Below are positions 37,217 through 47,991 of a stretch of 64,000 bases of DNA, in pieces. The DNA comes from Corallococcus coralloides DSM 2259 (lineage in GTDB: Bacteria > Myxococcota > Myxococcia > Myxococcales > Myxococcaceae), in NCBI RefSeq assembly GCF_000255295.1, contig NC_017030.1:8716328-8780327 (forward strand). The letters are read 5' to 3'. The stretch's first letter is position 1. Every line of letters starts with the position of its first letter. The notes under the pieces were generated by a model. It did no database searches, was not told the DNA's origin, and saw only the letters and a program-made list of their open reading frames with translations. Made by a program: the position numbers and the translations under genes.

Positions 37217-37493
37217 CCTGACAACCCGGGAGCGGGGTGCATCCACTTCCCGCGCCCTCGCCCTTCGCCCGGTCTGGCTCCAGCCAGTCGGCCGGGCCCC
37301 CCTGCACCGCCCGGCCCACACCGGCCGCACGTGGCGTGACGCGCCGGGTCCGCGGCGCCCTCCAGGCACGGTTCTACCCGCAAGGTCCGACAATCCCCGC
37401 CCCGGGGGAGGGATTGCGGGGGGCGCGGTATCCGGCGACAGGCACTGCGGTTAGGATGGCGCGCCCCGCCTGGAAGAGAGCCGCAAGCCGCGC

Positions 37494-37871
37494 ATGAAGA
37501 TTGAAATCGCCCACCTGCCCCACGACATCATCGAGATCATCTATCCGTCGGAAGTGACGCCGAAGGACGTGACCGAGTACGTCGAGCAACTGAAGAAGGA
37601 CATCACCGCCCGCGGGGGCACGGAGTGGTCCGCGCTGGTGGACCAGTCCAGGCTTCGGGTGATGCCCGCCTCGGTGGTGGGGGAGATGGCCCGGCTGAAC
37701 GCCTACGCCCAGCAGCGCGGCATGAAGCGCTCCGCGCGCGTGGTGAGCGACCCCGGCAGCGGCCTGCAGGCGTGGCGCATGACCAAGAACGCCGGCCTCA
37801 CCATCCCCGCGAAGACCTTCGAGACCCGCTCCGAGGCCCTGTCCTGGCTCGAAGCCCCCGACGCGGACTGA
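37494..37871 (+). CDS. STAS/SpoIIAA-like small protein
   Basis: 125 residues without a signal or membrane segment. The sequence pattern (IIEIIYPSEVTPKDVTEYVEQL, WSALVDQSRLRVMPASVV, RSARVVSDPGSGLQAW and SEALSWLEA at the end) resembles SpoIIAA-like STAS-fold proteins. These are often anti-sigma antagonists or lipid-binding proteins, but the phosphorylatable Ser is not obvious. It stands alone, 277 bp from the divergent methyltransferase, with a CAATCCC/GGGATTG hairpin (37391-37416) in the gap. Confidence 0.7.
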   Translation: MKIEIAHLPHDIIEIIYPSEVTPKDVTEYVEQLKKDITARGGTEWSALVDQSRLRVMPASVVGEMARLNAYAQQRGMKRSARVVSDPGSGLQAWRMTKNAGLTIPAKTFETRSEALSWLEAPDAD

Positions 37872-37997
37872 ACGCAGAACCCCCGACGTCCCCTCCCCCC
37901 GGTCCTTTCATGCGACCGCCCGGGTCCGCCTACGTCTTCCAGTAACACCCCCATTCTTCGCTGTGTCTGTCGCCGTACCCGTCAGGAGTCACCCCGC

Positions 37998-39671
<1,674 letters not shown>

Positions 39672-39694
39672 CCTCCCGCGGTTCCGCTGTCCTT

Positions 39695-39743
39695 CCGGGC
39701 CCGTCCCTCCCTTTCGTGGGGAGTGGCGGGCCCGGTGTCTTTT
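39695..39743 (+). terminator. Rho-independent terminator after trypsin-like protease
   Basis: Perfect outer stem CCGGGCCCG / CGGGCCCGG closing an A/T/G-containing loop with a small inner pairing, followed by TGTCTTTT. Typical intrinsic terminator for the protease gene. Confidence 0.75.
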
Positions 39744-39867
39744 GGGCTTCCCGGCGCCCGCCAGGAAGGCAGGCGAGAGAGGCAGGCGGAGGCACGGGCC
39801 CCGCGCAGGCAGGGAACAACGGCCGACCTAACTTGAAGGCCTCATCCCCGTCTCTTCGAGGCCGCGC

Positions 39868-41532
39868 GTGCAGTCACCGGACGCCCGACAACAGGAACTC
39901 TGGCGCCGGGCACGCCGGCTGTCGTCCGCCGTGGCGGGGCTGACGCTCGTGCTGAGCGCGGCGGTGCTCCTGGGATGGGCGGTGGGGAGCGTGACGCTGA
40001 CGCAGCTCGTTCCCGGTCTGCCAGCGATGGTCCCCTTGACGGCCTCGGCCCTGATGCTCACCGCGAGCGCGGAGCTGGCGTTGGGTGGGCGGCGGGCCGC
40101 GGCGCGGCGGGTGGGCGGGCTGCTGGCCCTGACGGTCGCGCTGTGGAGCGTGCTGCTGCTGGGCACCTACCTGGGGGACGCCCCTCGCTGGGACGCCTTC
40201 TTCCAGTCGCTGGGCGGGCGCACGTCGCCGCAATCCGCGGCGCTGCTGCTGCTGCTCGGCCTGGCGCTGGCGCTCCGGGATGCGCGAAGCCGGTGGGGCG
40301 CGCGGGCCTTCCAGGGGATGGCGCTGGGGGCCCTGTTCCTGTCCTTCAGCGTGCTGGTGGCCTACTCGTTCCAGGAGCCGCGGTTCTACTGGTTCACCGG
40401 CCGGGGGGGCATTGGCATCGCGCTGCACACCGACGTGGCCCTGCTGCTCCTGTCCCTGGGAGCGCTGCTCCTGCGTCCGGAGCAGGGCGTGGCGGGGGCG
40501 TTCCTGCACGCGGGCGCGGGCGGAATCATGGCCCGGCGGCTGATGCCCGCGCTGCTCGTGCCCCTGGTGGGCGGCGTGGCGGCGCACCAGACGCTGCGTC
40601 ACACGCGGATGGATCCCCGCCTGGCCTGGTCGCTGCTGGTGGTGACCCAGGCGGCGGTGCTGACCTGGGTGGTCTGGCGCGCGGCCACGCGACTCAACAC
40701 CCTGCATGCCGAGCAGCAGCGGGCCGAGGAGCGCACCCGGGAGGACGCGCGGACCCAGCGGCGGCTGGCGGAGGAGAACGCGCGGCTCTACGCGGAAGCC
40801 GAGGCGTCCTCCCGCGCGCGCGAGGACGTGCTGGCCATCGTGTCCCACGACCTCAAGAGTCCACTCTCCACGGTGCGGATGGGGACGGGCCTGCTCACGC
40901 GGCGGCTGGACACCCTGGCGGGAGGGGCGGGGCTCCAGCGGCAGGTGGCCGCCATCGACCGGGCAGCGGCGCACATGCAGGACCTCATCACCCGGCTCCT
41001 GGACGCCGCGCGGCTGGACGCGGGTCACCCCCTCATGCTGGACCGCCGCTCCGAGGCCGTGGAGCCGCTCGCCCGGGAGGCGCTGGCGATGGTGGAGCCC
41101 CAGGCCCGGGACAAGGGCGTCCGCCTGGAGCGCCGGCTCGCCCAGGGGCTGAGCGCCTCCTGCGACCGCCCGCGCATCCTCCAGGTGCTGGCCAACCTGC
41201 TGGGCAACGCCGTCAAGTTCACCCCGCCCGGAGGCACGGTGACGGTGAGCACCACGCATGACGCGGGAACCGTGCGCGTGAGCGTGCGCGACACCGGCCC
41301 CGGCATCCCCAAGGCCCACCAGGCCCGGCTCTTCCAGCGCCACTGGCAGGCGAGCGACACCGCCCACCAGGGCAGCGGCCTGGGGCTCTACATCGCCTGC
41401 GGCATCGTCACCGCCCACGGAGGCCGCCTCTGGGTGGACAGCGACGAAGGTGCAGGGACGACGTTCACCTTTACCTTGCCGGAGTCTCCCCCCAACCACC
41501 CGCCCCTTGACACCTTGGAGGGCGAGGTCTAA
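39868..41532 (+). CDS. Membrane sensor histidine kinase
   Basis: 554 residues. About seven or eight membrane helices occupy residues 20-275 (a MASE-like sensor, no periplasmic domain), followed by a coiled-coil linker (QQRAEERTREDARTQRR). The dimerisation helix has the phospho-acceptor His327 (SHDLKSPLSTVRM). The catalytic domain has NLLGNAVKFTPPGG, DTGPGIP and GSGLGLYIA. No receiver is attached. The GTG start lies 7 bp after a weak GAG. The serA gene follows after 11 bp on the same strand, so the two may be co-transcribed, although no functional link is evident. Confidence 0.88.
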   Translation: MQSPDARQQELWRRARRLSSAVAGLTLVLSAAVLLGWAVGSVTLTQLVPGLPAMVPLTASALMLTASAELALGGRRAAARRVGGLLALTVALWSVLLLGTYLGDAPRWDAFFQSLGGRTSPQSAALLLLLGLALALRDARSRWGARAFQGMALGALFLSFSVLVAYSFQEPRFYWFTGRGGIGIALHTDVALLLLSLGALLLRPEQGVAGAFLHAGAGGIMARRLMPALLVPLVGGVAAHQTLRHTRMDPRLAWSLLVVTQAAVLTWVVWRAATRLNTLHAEQQRAEERTREDARTQRRLAEENARLYAEAEASSRAREDVLAIVSHDLKSPLSTVRMGTGLLTRRLDTLAGGAGLQRQVAAIDRAAAHMQDLITRLLDAARLDAGHPLMLDRRSEAVEPLAREALAMVEPQARDKGVRLERRLAQGLSASCDRPRILQVLANLLGNAVKFTPPGGTVTVSTTHDAGTVRVSVRDTGPGIPKAHQARLFQRHWQASDTAHQGSGLGLYIACGIVTAHGGRLWVDSDEGAGTTFTFTLPESPPNHPPLDTLEGEV

Positions 41533-41543
41533 CGCAAGGCGCC

Positions 41544-42797
41544 ATGAGCACACCCCGCTTCCCGCCGTCGCCCCGCCGCCCCGTGAACAACGAGGGTCCG
41601 ATGCGAGTCCTGCTGCTGGAGAACATCCACGCCTCGGCCCAGGAGATGCTGAAGGCGGAGGGCTTCGAGGTGGAGCGGCTGTCCGCCGCGCTCAAGCCGG
41701 AGGACCTGGCGGAGCGGCTCAAGGGCGTGCACCTCCTGGGCATCCGCAGCAAGACGACGGTGCCGGAGGAGTCGCTGAAGTACGCGGAGGACCTGCTGGC
41801 GATTGGGGCCTTCTGCATCGGCACCAACCAGGTGGATCTGCTCGCCTCCAGCGTGCACGGCGTGCCGGTGTTCAACGCGCCGTTCAGCAACACGCGCAGC
41901 GTGGCGGAGATGGTGCTGGCGGAGGTGGTGGTGCTGACGCGCCAGCTGTTCGACCGCAGCCGGGAGGTGCACGCGGGGCAGTGGCGCAAGGTGGCCACGG
42001 GCAGCCACGAGGTGCGCGGCAAGACGCTGGGCATCATCGGCTACGGGCACATCGGCTCGCAGCTGGGCGTGCTGGCGGAGGCCCTGGGCATGCGCGTCCT
42101 CTACTACGACGTGATGACGAAGCTGCCCCTGGGCAACTCGCGGTCGGTGCCCACGCTGAACGCGCTGCTGGCGGAGTCCGACTTCGTGACGCTGCACGTG
42201 CCGGCGCTGGCGTCCACGCACCTGATGATGGGCGCGGAGCAGTTGGCGGCCATGAAGCCGGGCGCGTGCCTCATCAACGCCAGCCGCGGCACGGTGGTGG
42301 ACATCCCGGCGCTGGCGCAGGCGCTGCGCTCCAAGCACCTGGGCGGCGCGGCGGTGGACGTGTACCCGGAGGAGCCGGAGGGCAACTCGGACGGCTTCGT
42401 GACGGAGCTGCAGGGGCTGCCCAACGTGGTGCTCACGCCGCACATCGGCGGGTCCACGGAGGAGGCGCAGGCGTCCATTGGCAAGGAGGTGGCCACGTCG
42501 CTGCTCAAGTTCGTGAAGGGCGGCGCGACGACGGGCGCGGTGAACTTCCCCAACGTGGAGGCGCCCATCAACCCGGGCACCCACCGCATCATCAACGTGC
42601 ACCGCAACACGCCGGGCGTGCTCCGCGACATCAACCGCATCGTGTCCGACCTGAACGCCAACATCCACGCGCAGGTGCTGAGCACGGACGCGAACGTGGG
42701 CTACCTGGTGATGGACCTGGACCAGGACGTGTCCCGCCAGGTGTGCGAGGCCATCGCCGGGCTGGAGACGGACATCAAGACGCGCATCGTGTCCTAA
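41544..42797 (+). CDS. serA: D-3-phosphoglycerate dehydrogenase
   Basis: 417 residues, the short ACT-containing form as in E. coli. It oxidises 3-phosphoglycerate to 3-phosphohydroxypyruvate, the first step of serine synthesis. Motifs: IGAFCIGTNQVDL, FNAPFSNTRSVAE, the NAD motif GIIGYGHIGSQLG, INASRGTVVDIPAL, LTPHIGGSTEEAQ with catalytic His, and a C-terminal ACT domain (NVHRNTPGVLRDINRI). Its stop overlaps the stop of the convergent FAD-oxidase gene by 4 bp. The ATG at 41601 is an alternative start; the first 19 residues are Pro/Arg-rich. Confidence 0.93.
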   Translation: MSTPRFPPSPRRPVNNEGPMRVLLLENIHASAQEMLKAEGFEVERLSAALKPEDLAERLKGVHLLGIRSKTTVPEESLKYAEDLLAIGAFCIGTNQVDLLASSVHGVPVFNAPFSNTRSVAEMVLAEVVVLTRQLFDRSREVHAGQWRKVATGSHEVRGKTLGIIGYGHIGSQLGVLAEALGMRVLYYDVMTKLPLGNSRSVPTLNALLAESDFVTLHVPALASTHLMMGAEQLAAMKPGACLINASRGTVVDIPALAQALRSKHLGGAAVDVYPEEPEGNSDGFVTELQGLPNVVLTPHIGGSTEEAQASIGKEVATSLLKFVKGGATTGAVNFPNVEAPINPGTHRIINVHRNTPGVLRDINRIVSDLNANIHAQVLSTDANVGYLVMDLDQDVSRQVCEAIAGLETDIKTRIVS

Positions 42798-44197
42798 GCG
42801 TCCAGGATCTTCCCCGGGTTGAGGATGCCCGCGGGGTCCAGCGCGCGCTTGAGGGTGCGCAGGAGTTCCAGCTCCCCGGGCGCGCGCGTGTAGTCCAGGT
42901 AGTCCTTCTTGAGCAGGCCGATGCCGTGCTCGGCGGAGATGCTGCCGCCGTGCTTGCGCACGAGGTCGAACATGGCGTGGTCGGACTGCTTCGCGTGGGC
43001 GAAGAAGTCCGCCTTCTCCACCGCGTCCGGCTTCATCACGTTGACGTGCAGGTTGCCGTCGCCAATGTGGCCGAAGAGGCAGATCTCCCAGCCCGGGTAG
43101 CGGCTGGCGAACACGGCATCCAGCTCCGCGCAGAACGCCTCCAGGTTCGCCACCGGCAGGGAGATGTCGTTCTTGTGCAGCACGCCCGTGGCGGAGAGGC
43201 TCTCGCTGATGGACTCGCGCAGCGACCACAGCTCCTGCGCCTGCGCCGCGCCTTGCGCCTGGGTGCCGTCCGTGACGAGCCCGCGCTCGAAGAGCGAGCC
43301 CAGCCACGCCTCCACCGCCGCCGGGTCACCGCCCTCGGACTCCAGGAGGACGTAGCAGCCGCTGGGGGCCTCGAAGGGCGAGCGCAGCTTGCGGTGGCGC
43401 TGCACGCGGGCCAGGCACTTGTCGGTGAAGAACTCGTAGGCGGAGAGCACCAGCGGCGCCTGGCGCGCGTCGCGGAACAGCCGCAGCACGGCGGCCACGT
43501 CCGGCACCGCGAAGAGGAAGACGTCCTGCTTGCCGGGCAGCCGCGTCAGCTTGAGGGTGGCCTCCGTGATGACGCCCAGCGTGCCCTCGCTGCCAATGAA
43601 GAGCTGGCGCAGGTCCGCGCCGGTGTTGTTCTTCTCCAGCGCGCCGTTGAGCTCCAGCACCTGCCCCTGCGCCGTCACCACCTGGAGGCCCAGCACCCAC
43701 TGCCGGGTGAGGCCGTAGCGGATGACCTTCACGCCGCCCGCGTTGGTGGCGATGTTGCCGCCCACCGTGCTGCTGCCCTTGGACGCGAAGTCCACCGGCC
43801 ACGTCAGCCCGTGCGGCGCGCAGTGCTGGTGCACTCCTTCCGTCACCGCGCCCGCCTGCACGCGCACCGTGTTGCCGAGCAGGTCCACGGGCTCCATGCG
43901 GGTCATCCGCTTGAGCGACAGCACCACCTCGCCGCGCATGGCCACCGCCCCGCCCGCCAGGCCCGTGCGCCCACCGGAGGGCACCACGGCAACGCGGTGC
44001 TGGTGGCACAGTGCGACGAAGCGGGCCACCTCCTCCGTGGTGCGAGGGAAGACCACCGCACCCGGCGCGGGGGCGTACACGCGCGTCCAGTCGCGGCCGT
44101 ACTCCTGGAGCTCCGCGGGCTCCCGGGTGAGGAAGTCGGCGGGGAAGGATTCGGCGATGGCGCGGAGGAAGTCGGCGGGCAGCGCGGCGGTGGACAT
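42794..44197 (-). CDS. FAD-linked oxidase, D-lactate/glycolate dehydrogenase type
   Basis: 467 residues. The N-terminal vanillyl-alcohol-oxidase-type FAD domain has VVPSGGRTGLAGGA, GNIATNAGG and FIGSEGTLGVITEATL. The C-terminal half has FGHIGDGNLHVNV and the ending ISAEHGIGLLKKDYL then DPAGILNPGKIL, typical of GlcD/D-lactate or 2-hydroxyglutarate dehydrogenases. The exact acid substrate is unknown; proximity to serA suggests 2-hydroxyglutarate, which SerA can produce. Convergent with serA, tails overlapping by 4 bp. Confidence 0.88.
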   Translation of the reverse strand: MSTAALPADFLRAIAESFPADFLTREPAELQEYGRDWTRVYAPAPGAVVFPRTTEEVARFVALCHQHRVAVVPSGGRTGLAGGAVAMRGEVVLSLKRMTRMEPVDLLGNTVRVQAGAVTEGVHQHCAPHGLTWPVDFASKGSSTVGGNIATNAGGVKVIRYGLTRQWVLGLQVVTAQGQVLELNGALEKNNTGADLRQLFIGSEGTLGVITEATLKLTRLPGKQDVFLFAVPDVAAVLRLFRDARQAPLVLSAYEFFTDKCLARVQRHRKLRSPFEAPSGCYVLLESEGGDPAAVEAWLGSLFERGLVTDGTQAQGAAQAQELWSLRESISESLSATGVLHKNDISLPVANLEAFCAELDAVFASRYPGWEICLFGHIGDGNLHVNVMKPDAVEKADFFAHAKQSDHAMFDLVRKHGGSISAEHGIGLLKKDYLDYTRAPGELELLRTLKRALDPAGILNPGKILDA

Positions 44198-44362
44198 GGG
44201 TCCAAGGCGTATTGCAGCCCCTGGGGCCTGACAAGCCCGGCGGCGGCCCGGCGCACGGCCCCCAACGCATGCCGGGCTGGGAAAGAGCCAAGGGTTTCGG
44301 CTCTCCCCGTCTAGGGCTCGACGCCGCGTCCTCGTCGCGGTGGACCTCCCAAGGAATGTCCC

Positions 44363-44710
44363 ATGTCGTCGCTTCGCGCACTCGCCCTGCTGGCCACCCT
44401 GTCCCTTGTCCCGAGCACCGCGGGGGCCGACCCGGAGCAGCCCGTCTCGGGCGTGACCTATGTCTTCGCGTCTGTGGATGCCTACACCGTGGGCCCCGCC
44501 ACGTTCGACATCACCGGGACCCTGGTGGGGGAGAGCACGCCGCGCACCTTCCGGTTCTGGCCCGGGAGCGGGGAGAGCTACTCCGTCGAGGCGTCGCGGT
44601 GTGACCGGCTGGCGCTGCTCGCCATGACCCGGCCCGGGCGCTACCTGTTCTCGTGGAGCCACGAGATTGGCTACATCAGCCCCCCGCAGTGCACGCTGAC
44701 CCGTCAGTAG
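44363..44710 (+). CDS. Small secreted protein of unknown function
   Basis: 115 residues with a Sec signal peptide (LALLATLSLVPSTAGA, cleavage after residue ~22). The mature part is beta-rich with two Cys (SRCDRL, PPQCTL) and no recognised family. It lies 15 bp upstream of the MopE-like lipoprotein gene on the same strand and may be co-transcribed with it. Confidence 0.6.
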   Translation: MSSLRALALLATLSLVPSTAGADPEQPVSGVTYVFASVDAYTVGPATFDITGTLVGESTPRTFRFWPGSGESYSVEASRCDRLALLAMTRPGRYLFSWSHEIGYISPPQCTLTRQ

Positions 44711-44724
44711 CCCCGGCTCCTTCC

Positions 44725-46533
44725 ATGAAGACGCGGGTGCGCATGATGCGGGCATGGGTGTGGCTCGCCCTGGGATTCCAGTTGGGCTGCGGTGTCGGTG
44801 GAGGCCTGGGTCCCCGGGACCTGGACGACGACGGCCATCCGGCGGAGCTGGACTGCGATGACGCGGACCCCACCGTGTGGCGGTCCGTCACGGGCTACGT
44901 GGACTCGGACGGGGACGGCGTAGGCGACGCGGACGGGCCCGTCACCTGCGTGGGCGACACGACGAAGGGCTGGGCGCGGGAGGCGGGCGACTGCGCTCCC
45001 GGGGATGCCACCCGCTGGCGCTCCGTGCCGGGCCTGTACCCGGACGCGGACGGAGACGGAGCCACGGGCAAGGGGCCGGTGACGGGCTGCGTGGGGGCCA
45101 CGCTCGCGGGCTACCAGGAGCAGCCGGGGGAACCGGACTGCGATGACAGGGACGCGGCGGTGTCGGCCCTGTCGGAGGTGTGGGCGGACACGGACGGGGA
45201 CGGCGTAGGCGCGGGAATGGCCATCGACTGGTGCCCGAGCCGGGGGCGTCCGCCGCCCACGGGGTATGCGCTCACCTCCGGCGACTGCGCGCCCGGGGAC
45301 ACGGGCCGCTGGCGGATGCTCCCCTTCACGCACCGGGACGAGGACGGGGACGGCTTCGCCGTGGCGATGGAGGGCACCGTGTGCTCGGGCGAGCAGCTGC
45401 CCCCGGGCTACGACACCGTGTCCGACCCGGAGGACTGCGACGACCGCAATGCCAACCGCACGGTCCGGGTCCAACGCTGGCTGGACCCGGACGGGGACGG
45501 CTACGGTGAAGGAGCGCCGGTGCTCCGCTGCGTGGGCCCGGGGGAGTCCGCGCCGGGAGAGACCTTCCAGGGCGGGGACTGCGCGCCGGGTGACGACACC
45601 CGCTGGCGGTCCCTGGACTACGCCTCGCGGGATGAGGACGGCGACGGACGCTTCTCACGCTCGGCGGGCGCGGTGTGCAGCGGCTTCTGGTTGCCTCAGG
45701 GCTATTCCTCCGCGGAGCGCGACGACGACTGCGACGACGCGAACGCGGCGCGGTTCCAAGCCTGGAGCGTCTACGCGGACGAGGATGGTGACCGCGTGGG
45801 CTCCGGCGCGGCATCCACCGTCTGTGCCGGGACGACCGTGCCCGCCGGCTACTCCACGCAGGCCACGGACTGCGCGCCTCATGACGCCACTGCCTGGCGG
45901 ATGCTGGGCTTCACCCACCGCGATACCGACGGCGACACGTACACCGTGGCCCAGAGCGGCGAGCTGTGCGCGGGCACGGCCCTGCCCGCGGGCTACGCCG
46001 CCCAGCCGCTGTCGGGCGAGGACTGCGACGACTCGAACGCCGCCGCCTTCCGGAACATGACGGCCTACGCGGACACGGACGGGGACGGCGTGGGCGCGGG
46101 ACCTTCGACGGTCCTCTGCACCAATGGCCAGGTTCCCACCGCCTGGTCCGCCAGCGGCACGGACTGCGACGCGCAAGACGCGACGCGCTGGCAGAACCTG
46201 GCGGCCGCCCACGCGGACCATGACGGGGACGGGTTCACCGCGCCCATCCCCGCGCAGCTCTTCTGCATCGGGAAGACGATGCCCCTGCCCTACTTCATCA
46301 AGGCCGTGGGCAATGACTGCGACGACGCGGACGTGGCCCGCTACCGGTGGACCTACCTCTACCGCGACCAGGACGCCGACGGCATCGGGGCCACGCCCCG
46401 GGAGATGATGTGCATCGGCGCGTCAGCGGTCGCTGGCTGGTCGCGGTACGGGGATGACGCGGATGACAACGACACCGCCGTCCAGACGGATGAAGCCATG
46501 GACGAGGAGCTGAGCCTCATCCTGGACCTGTGA
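44725..46533 (+). CDS. MopE-type Asp-rich repeat lipoprotein
   Basis: 602 residues. A lipoprotein signal ends FQLGCGVG (Cys22). The mature chain is about eleven tandem repeats of ~50 residues, each with an acidic DxDGDG-type motif (for example DTDGDGVGAG), a Cys followed by a Gly/Pro-rich turn, and in many repeats DCDDxN/D. This pattern fits the Cu-binding MopE-type repeat and could bind Ca2+ or Cu. Each repeat has two or three Cys, so disulfides may brace the array. Function likely structural or metal capture at the cell surface. Start is ATG 44725; GTG/ATG starts 4-7 codons later are possible. Confidence 0.78.
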   Translation: MKTRVRMMRAWVWLALGFQLGCGVGGGLGPRDLDDDGHPAELDCDDADPTVWRSVTGYVDSDGDGVGDADGPVTCVGDTTKGWAREAGDCAPGDATRWRSVPGLYPDADGDGATGKGPVTGCVGATLAGYQEQPGEPDCDDRDAAVSALSEVWADTDGDGVGAGMAIDWCPSRGRPPPTGYALTSGDCAPGDTGRWRMLPFTHRDEDGDGFAVAMEGTVCSGEQLPPGYDTVSDPEDCDDRNANRTVRVQRWLDPDGDGYGEGAPVLRCVGPGESAPGETFQGGDCAPGDDTRWRSLDYASRDEDGDGRFSRSAGAVCSGFWLPQGYSSAERDDDCDDANAARFQAWSVYADEDGDRVGSGAASTVCAGTTVPAGYSTQATDCAPHDATAWRMLGFTHRDTDGDTYTVAQSGELCAGTALPAGYAAQPLSGEDCDDSNAAAFRNMTAYADTDGDGVGAGPSTVLCTNGQVPTAWSASGTDCDAQDATRWQNLAAAHADHDGDGFTAPIPAQLFCIGKTMPLPYFIKAVGNDCDDADVARYRWTYLYRDQDADGIGATPREMMCIGASAVAGWSRYGDDADDNDTAVQTDEAMDEELSLILDL

Positions 46534-46536
46534 GCC

Positions 46537-47304
46537 CTACGCCGGGAGATGACGGCCAGGCCCCGCGTGGCCGTCGTCCCCGTTGCGGTGCCAGTAGGAC
46601 GCGGCCTTGATCCACTCCGCGGGATGGCCGCGCTCCTCGATGACGTAGGTCCGCAGCTCGCGCACCCACTCCGCCTCGCCCGCCAGCCACACGAAGCCAT
46701 CCCCGGGCGGAGGCGTGAACTTCGCCAGCTCGCGCCGCAGCAGCGCGCCGTCGCCCGGCCCCGGCTCTCCGCGCACCACCCAGGTCGGGTGCCAGGAGGC
46801 CTTCGTGACGAAGGTCTGCTGCTCGGACGCGTTCGCGACCACGGCCACGGTCGTCACCGGCACGCCCGGACGCAGCAGCTCCACCCGGCGGCCGAGCGCG
46901 GGCAGCGCGCTCTCATCGCCCACCAGCAGGTACCAGTCGAAGTCATCGGGCACGAGCTGCGAGCCCTTCGGTCCGCCAATCTCCAGCGTGGAGCCGACCG
47001 TCGCGCCAGCGGCCCACTCCGTCGCGGGCCCGGAGCCGTGCAGCGCGAAGTCGATGGTCAGCGTCTGGCCATGGTTGTCATAGGCGCGAGGCGTGAAGTC
47101 GCGCATCACCTGTTCCCCCGCCTGCGGGAAGAACAGCTTGATGTGGTCATCCGGCGACGGGCTGTGGAAGTCCGCCAGGTCCGGCGACGCGAAGTGGATG
47201 CGCCGCATGCGAGGCGTCACGGACTCCACGCCGCGGACCACCAGCCTGCGCCGCCGCAGCTCGTGGCGCACGCGAACGATTTGATGCAGGTCCTGGGTGC
47301 TCAT
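46537..47304 (-). CDS. yqjH: Siderophore-interacting ferric reductase (YqjH/ViuB family)
   Basis: 255 residues. FAD-binding part: RVESVTPRMRRI-like beta strands (VRGVESVTPRMRRI), the flavin motif RDFTPRAYD (RxYTxR-like) and GPATEWAAGATVG. NAD(P)H part: LLVGDESALPALGRRVE and WLAGEAEWVRELRTYV, with a terminal YWHRN. This is the family that reduces Fe(III)-siderophores to release iron. It directly follows and overlaps (4 bp) the PadR gene; the E. coli YqjH-YqjI pair is the known model. Its promoter is therefore expected to carry the palindromic PadR operators at 47893-47928. Confidence 0.88.
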   Translation of the reverse strand: MSTQDLHQIVRVRHELRRRRLVVRGVESVTPRMRRIHFASPDLADFHSPSPDDHIKLFFPQAGEQVMRDFTPRAYDNHGQTLTIDFALHGSGPATEWAAGATVGSTLEIGGPKGSQLVPDDFDWYLLVGDESALPALGRRVELLRPGVPVTTVAVVANASEQQTFVTKASWHPTWVVRGEPGPGDGALLRRELAKFTPPPGDGFVWLAGEAEWVRELRTYVIEERGHPAEWIKAASYWHRNGDDGHAGPGRHLPA

Positions 47305-47870
47305 GAGCGGAGCCTTTCAATCTTCTGCGCGGCCTCGTCGATCAACGCCGCCACGTCGAGCACGACCTTCTTGTCGACGCCGGGCGACAGCGTGTCGAAC
47401 AGCACGCTCTTCAGGTTCTGCATCGCGCGACGGACGGGAGCCGCGTCCGTGCGCTCGCGAATCTCGCCGGCCTCCGCGAGCCGTCGCAGCAGTCCCTCCA
47501 CTTCCTTCGCGTTCTCCGCGAGCAGCGCCTTGCCCTGCTCCGTGATGGCGAAGAGCTTTCGCTGCGTGTCCGTCGTGTCCGGCTCGCCCACCAGCTCCAT
47601 GTCCTTGAGCAGGGTGAGCGTGGGGTAGATGACCCCGGGACTGGGCGCGTACACACCCCGGCTCAAGCCCTCGATGGCACGAATCAGGTCGTACCCGTGC
47701 CGGGGCTCCGAGTTGATGAGGTGGAGCAGGACGAGCCGCAGCTCGCCGCCCTCGAACATCCGGTGCCGCCCGCCGCCAGGGCCTCCGTGCCGTCCCCGGT
47801 GGCCCTCCCCGCGCTCGTGGTGATGCCAGTGCTCCGGGTCACCCCGGTCTCTTCCGTGTCTGCCGCGCAT
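47301..47870 (-). CDS. yqjI: YqjI-like PadR-family repressor with His-rich N-terminus
   Basis: 189 residues. The first ~35 residues are His/Arg/Gly-rich (HWHHHERGEGH, GGRHRM) and probably bind metal. The PadR winged-helix follows (GGELRLVLLHLI, PRHGYDLIRAIE, PSPGVIYPTLTLLKDMELV) and a helical C-terminus. E. coli YqjI, also His-rich at its N-terminus, is a nickel/iron-responsive PadR repressor of the ferric reductase YqjH; the same partner is encoded next here. The start is ATG 47870 with AGAGG upstream; a TTG at 47894 would overlap the operator and is unlikely. Autoregulation via the two palindromes is expected. Confidence 0.85.
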   Translation of the reverse strand: MRGRHGRDRGDPEHWHHHERGEGHRGRHGGPGGGRHRMFEGGELRLVLLHLINSEPRHGYDLIRAIEGLSRGVYAPSPGVIYPTLTLLKDMELVGEPDTTDTQRKLFAITEQGKALLAENAKEVEGLLRRLAEAGEIRERTDAAPVRRAMQNLKSVLFDTLSPGVDKKVVLDVAALIDEAAQKIERLRS

Positions 47871-47892
47871 GTCGCGTCCTCTCAGGGGGTTC

Positions 47893-47928
47893 AAGATATC
47901 TTTCAGATGAGTCTGAGATATATCTCAG
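47893..47928 (-). promoter_or_regulatory. Two palindromic operators upstream of yqjI-yqjH
   Basis: A perfect 16-bp palindrome CTGAGATATATCTCAG (47913-47928) and a perfect 10-bp palindrome AAGATATCTT (47893-47902) lie 23 bp apart centre to centre, about two helical turns, just before the yqjI start. They share the GATATATC-like core. This placement and spacing fit a dimeric PadR repressor covering the promoter. Confidence 0.7.
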
Positions 47929-47991
47929 CATTATCGGGCGCAACCCAATCTGAGCCGCCGGGCCCGACCGCCTACTCCAACCCCCTGAAAT

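Noticed and set aside
42794-42797. Frameshift or gene fusion at the overlapping serA and FAD-oxidase stops
   Set aside because: The genes are convergent and both end normally with a 4-bp tail overlap.
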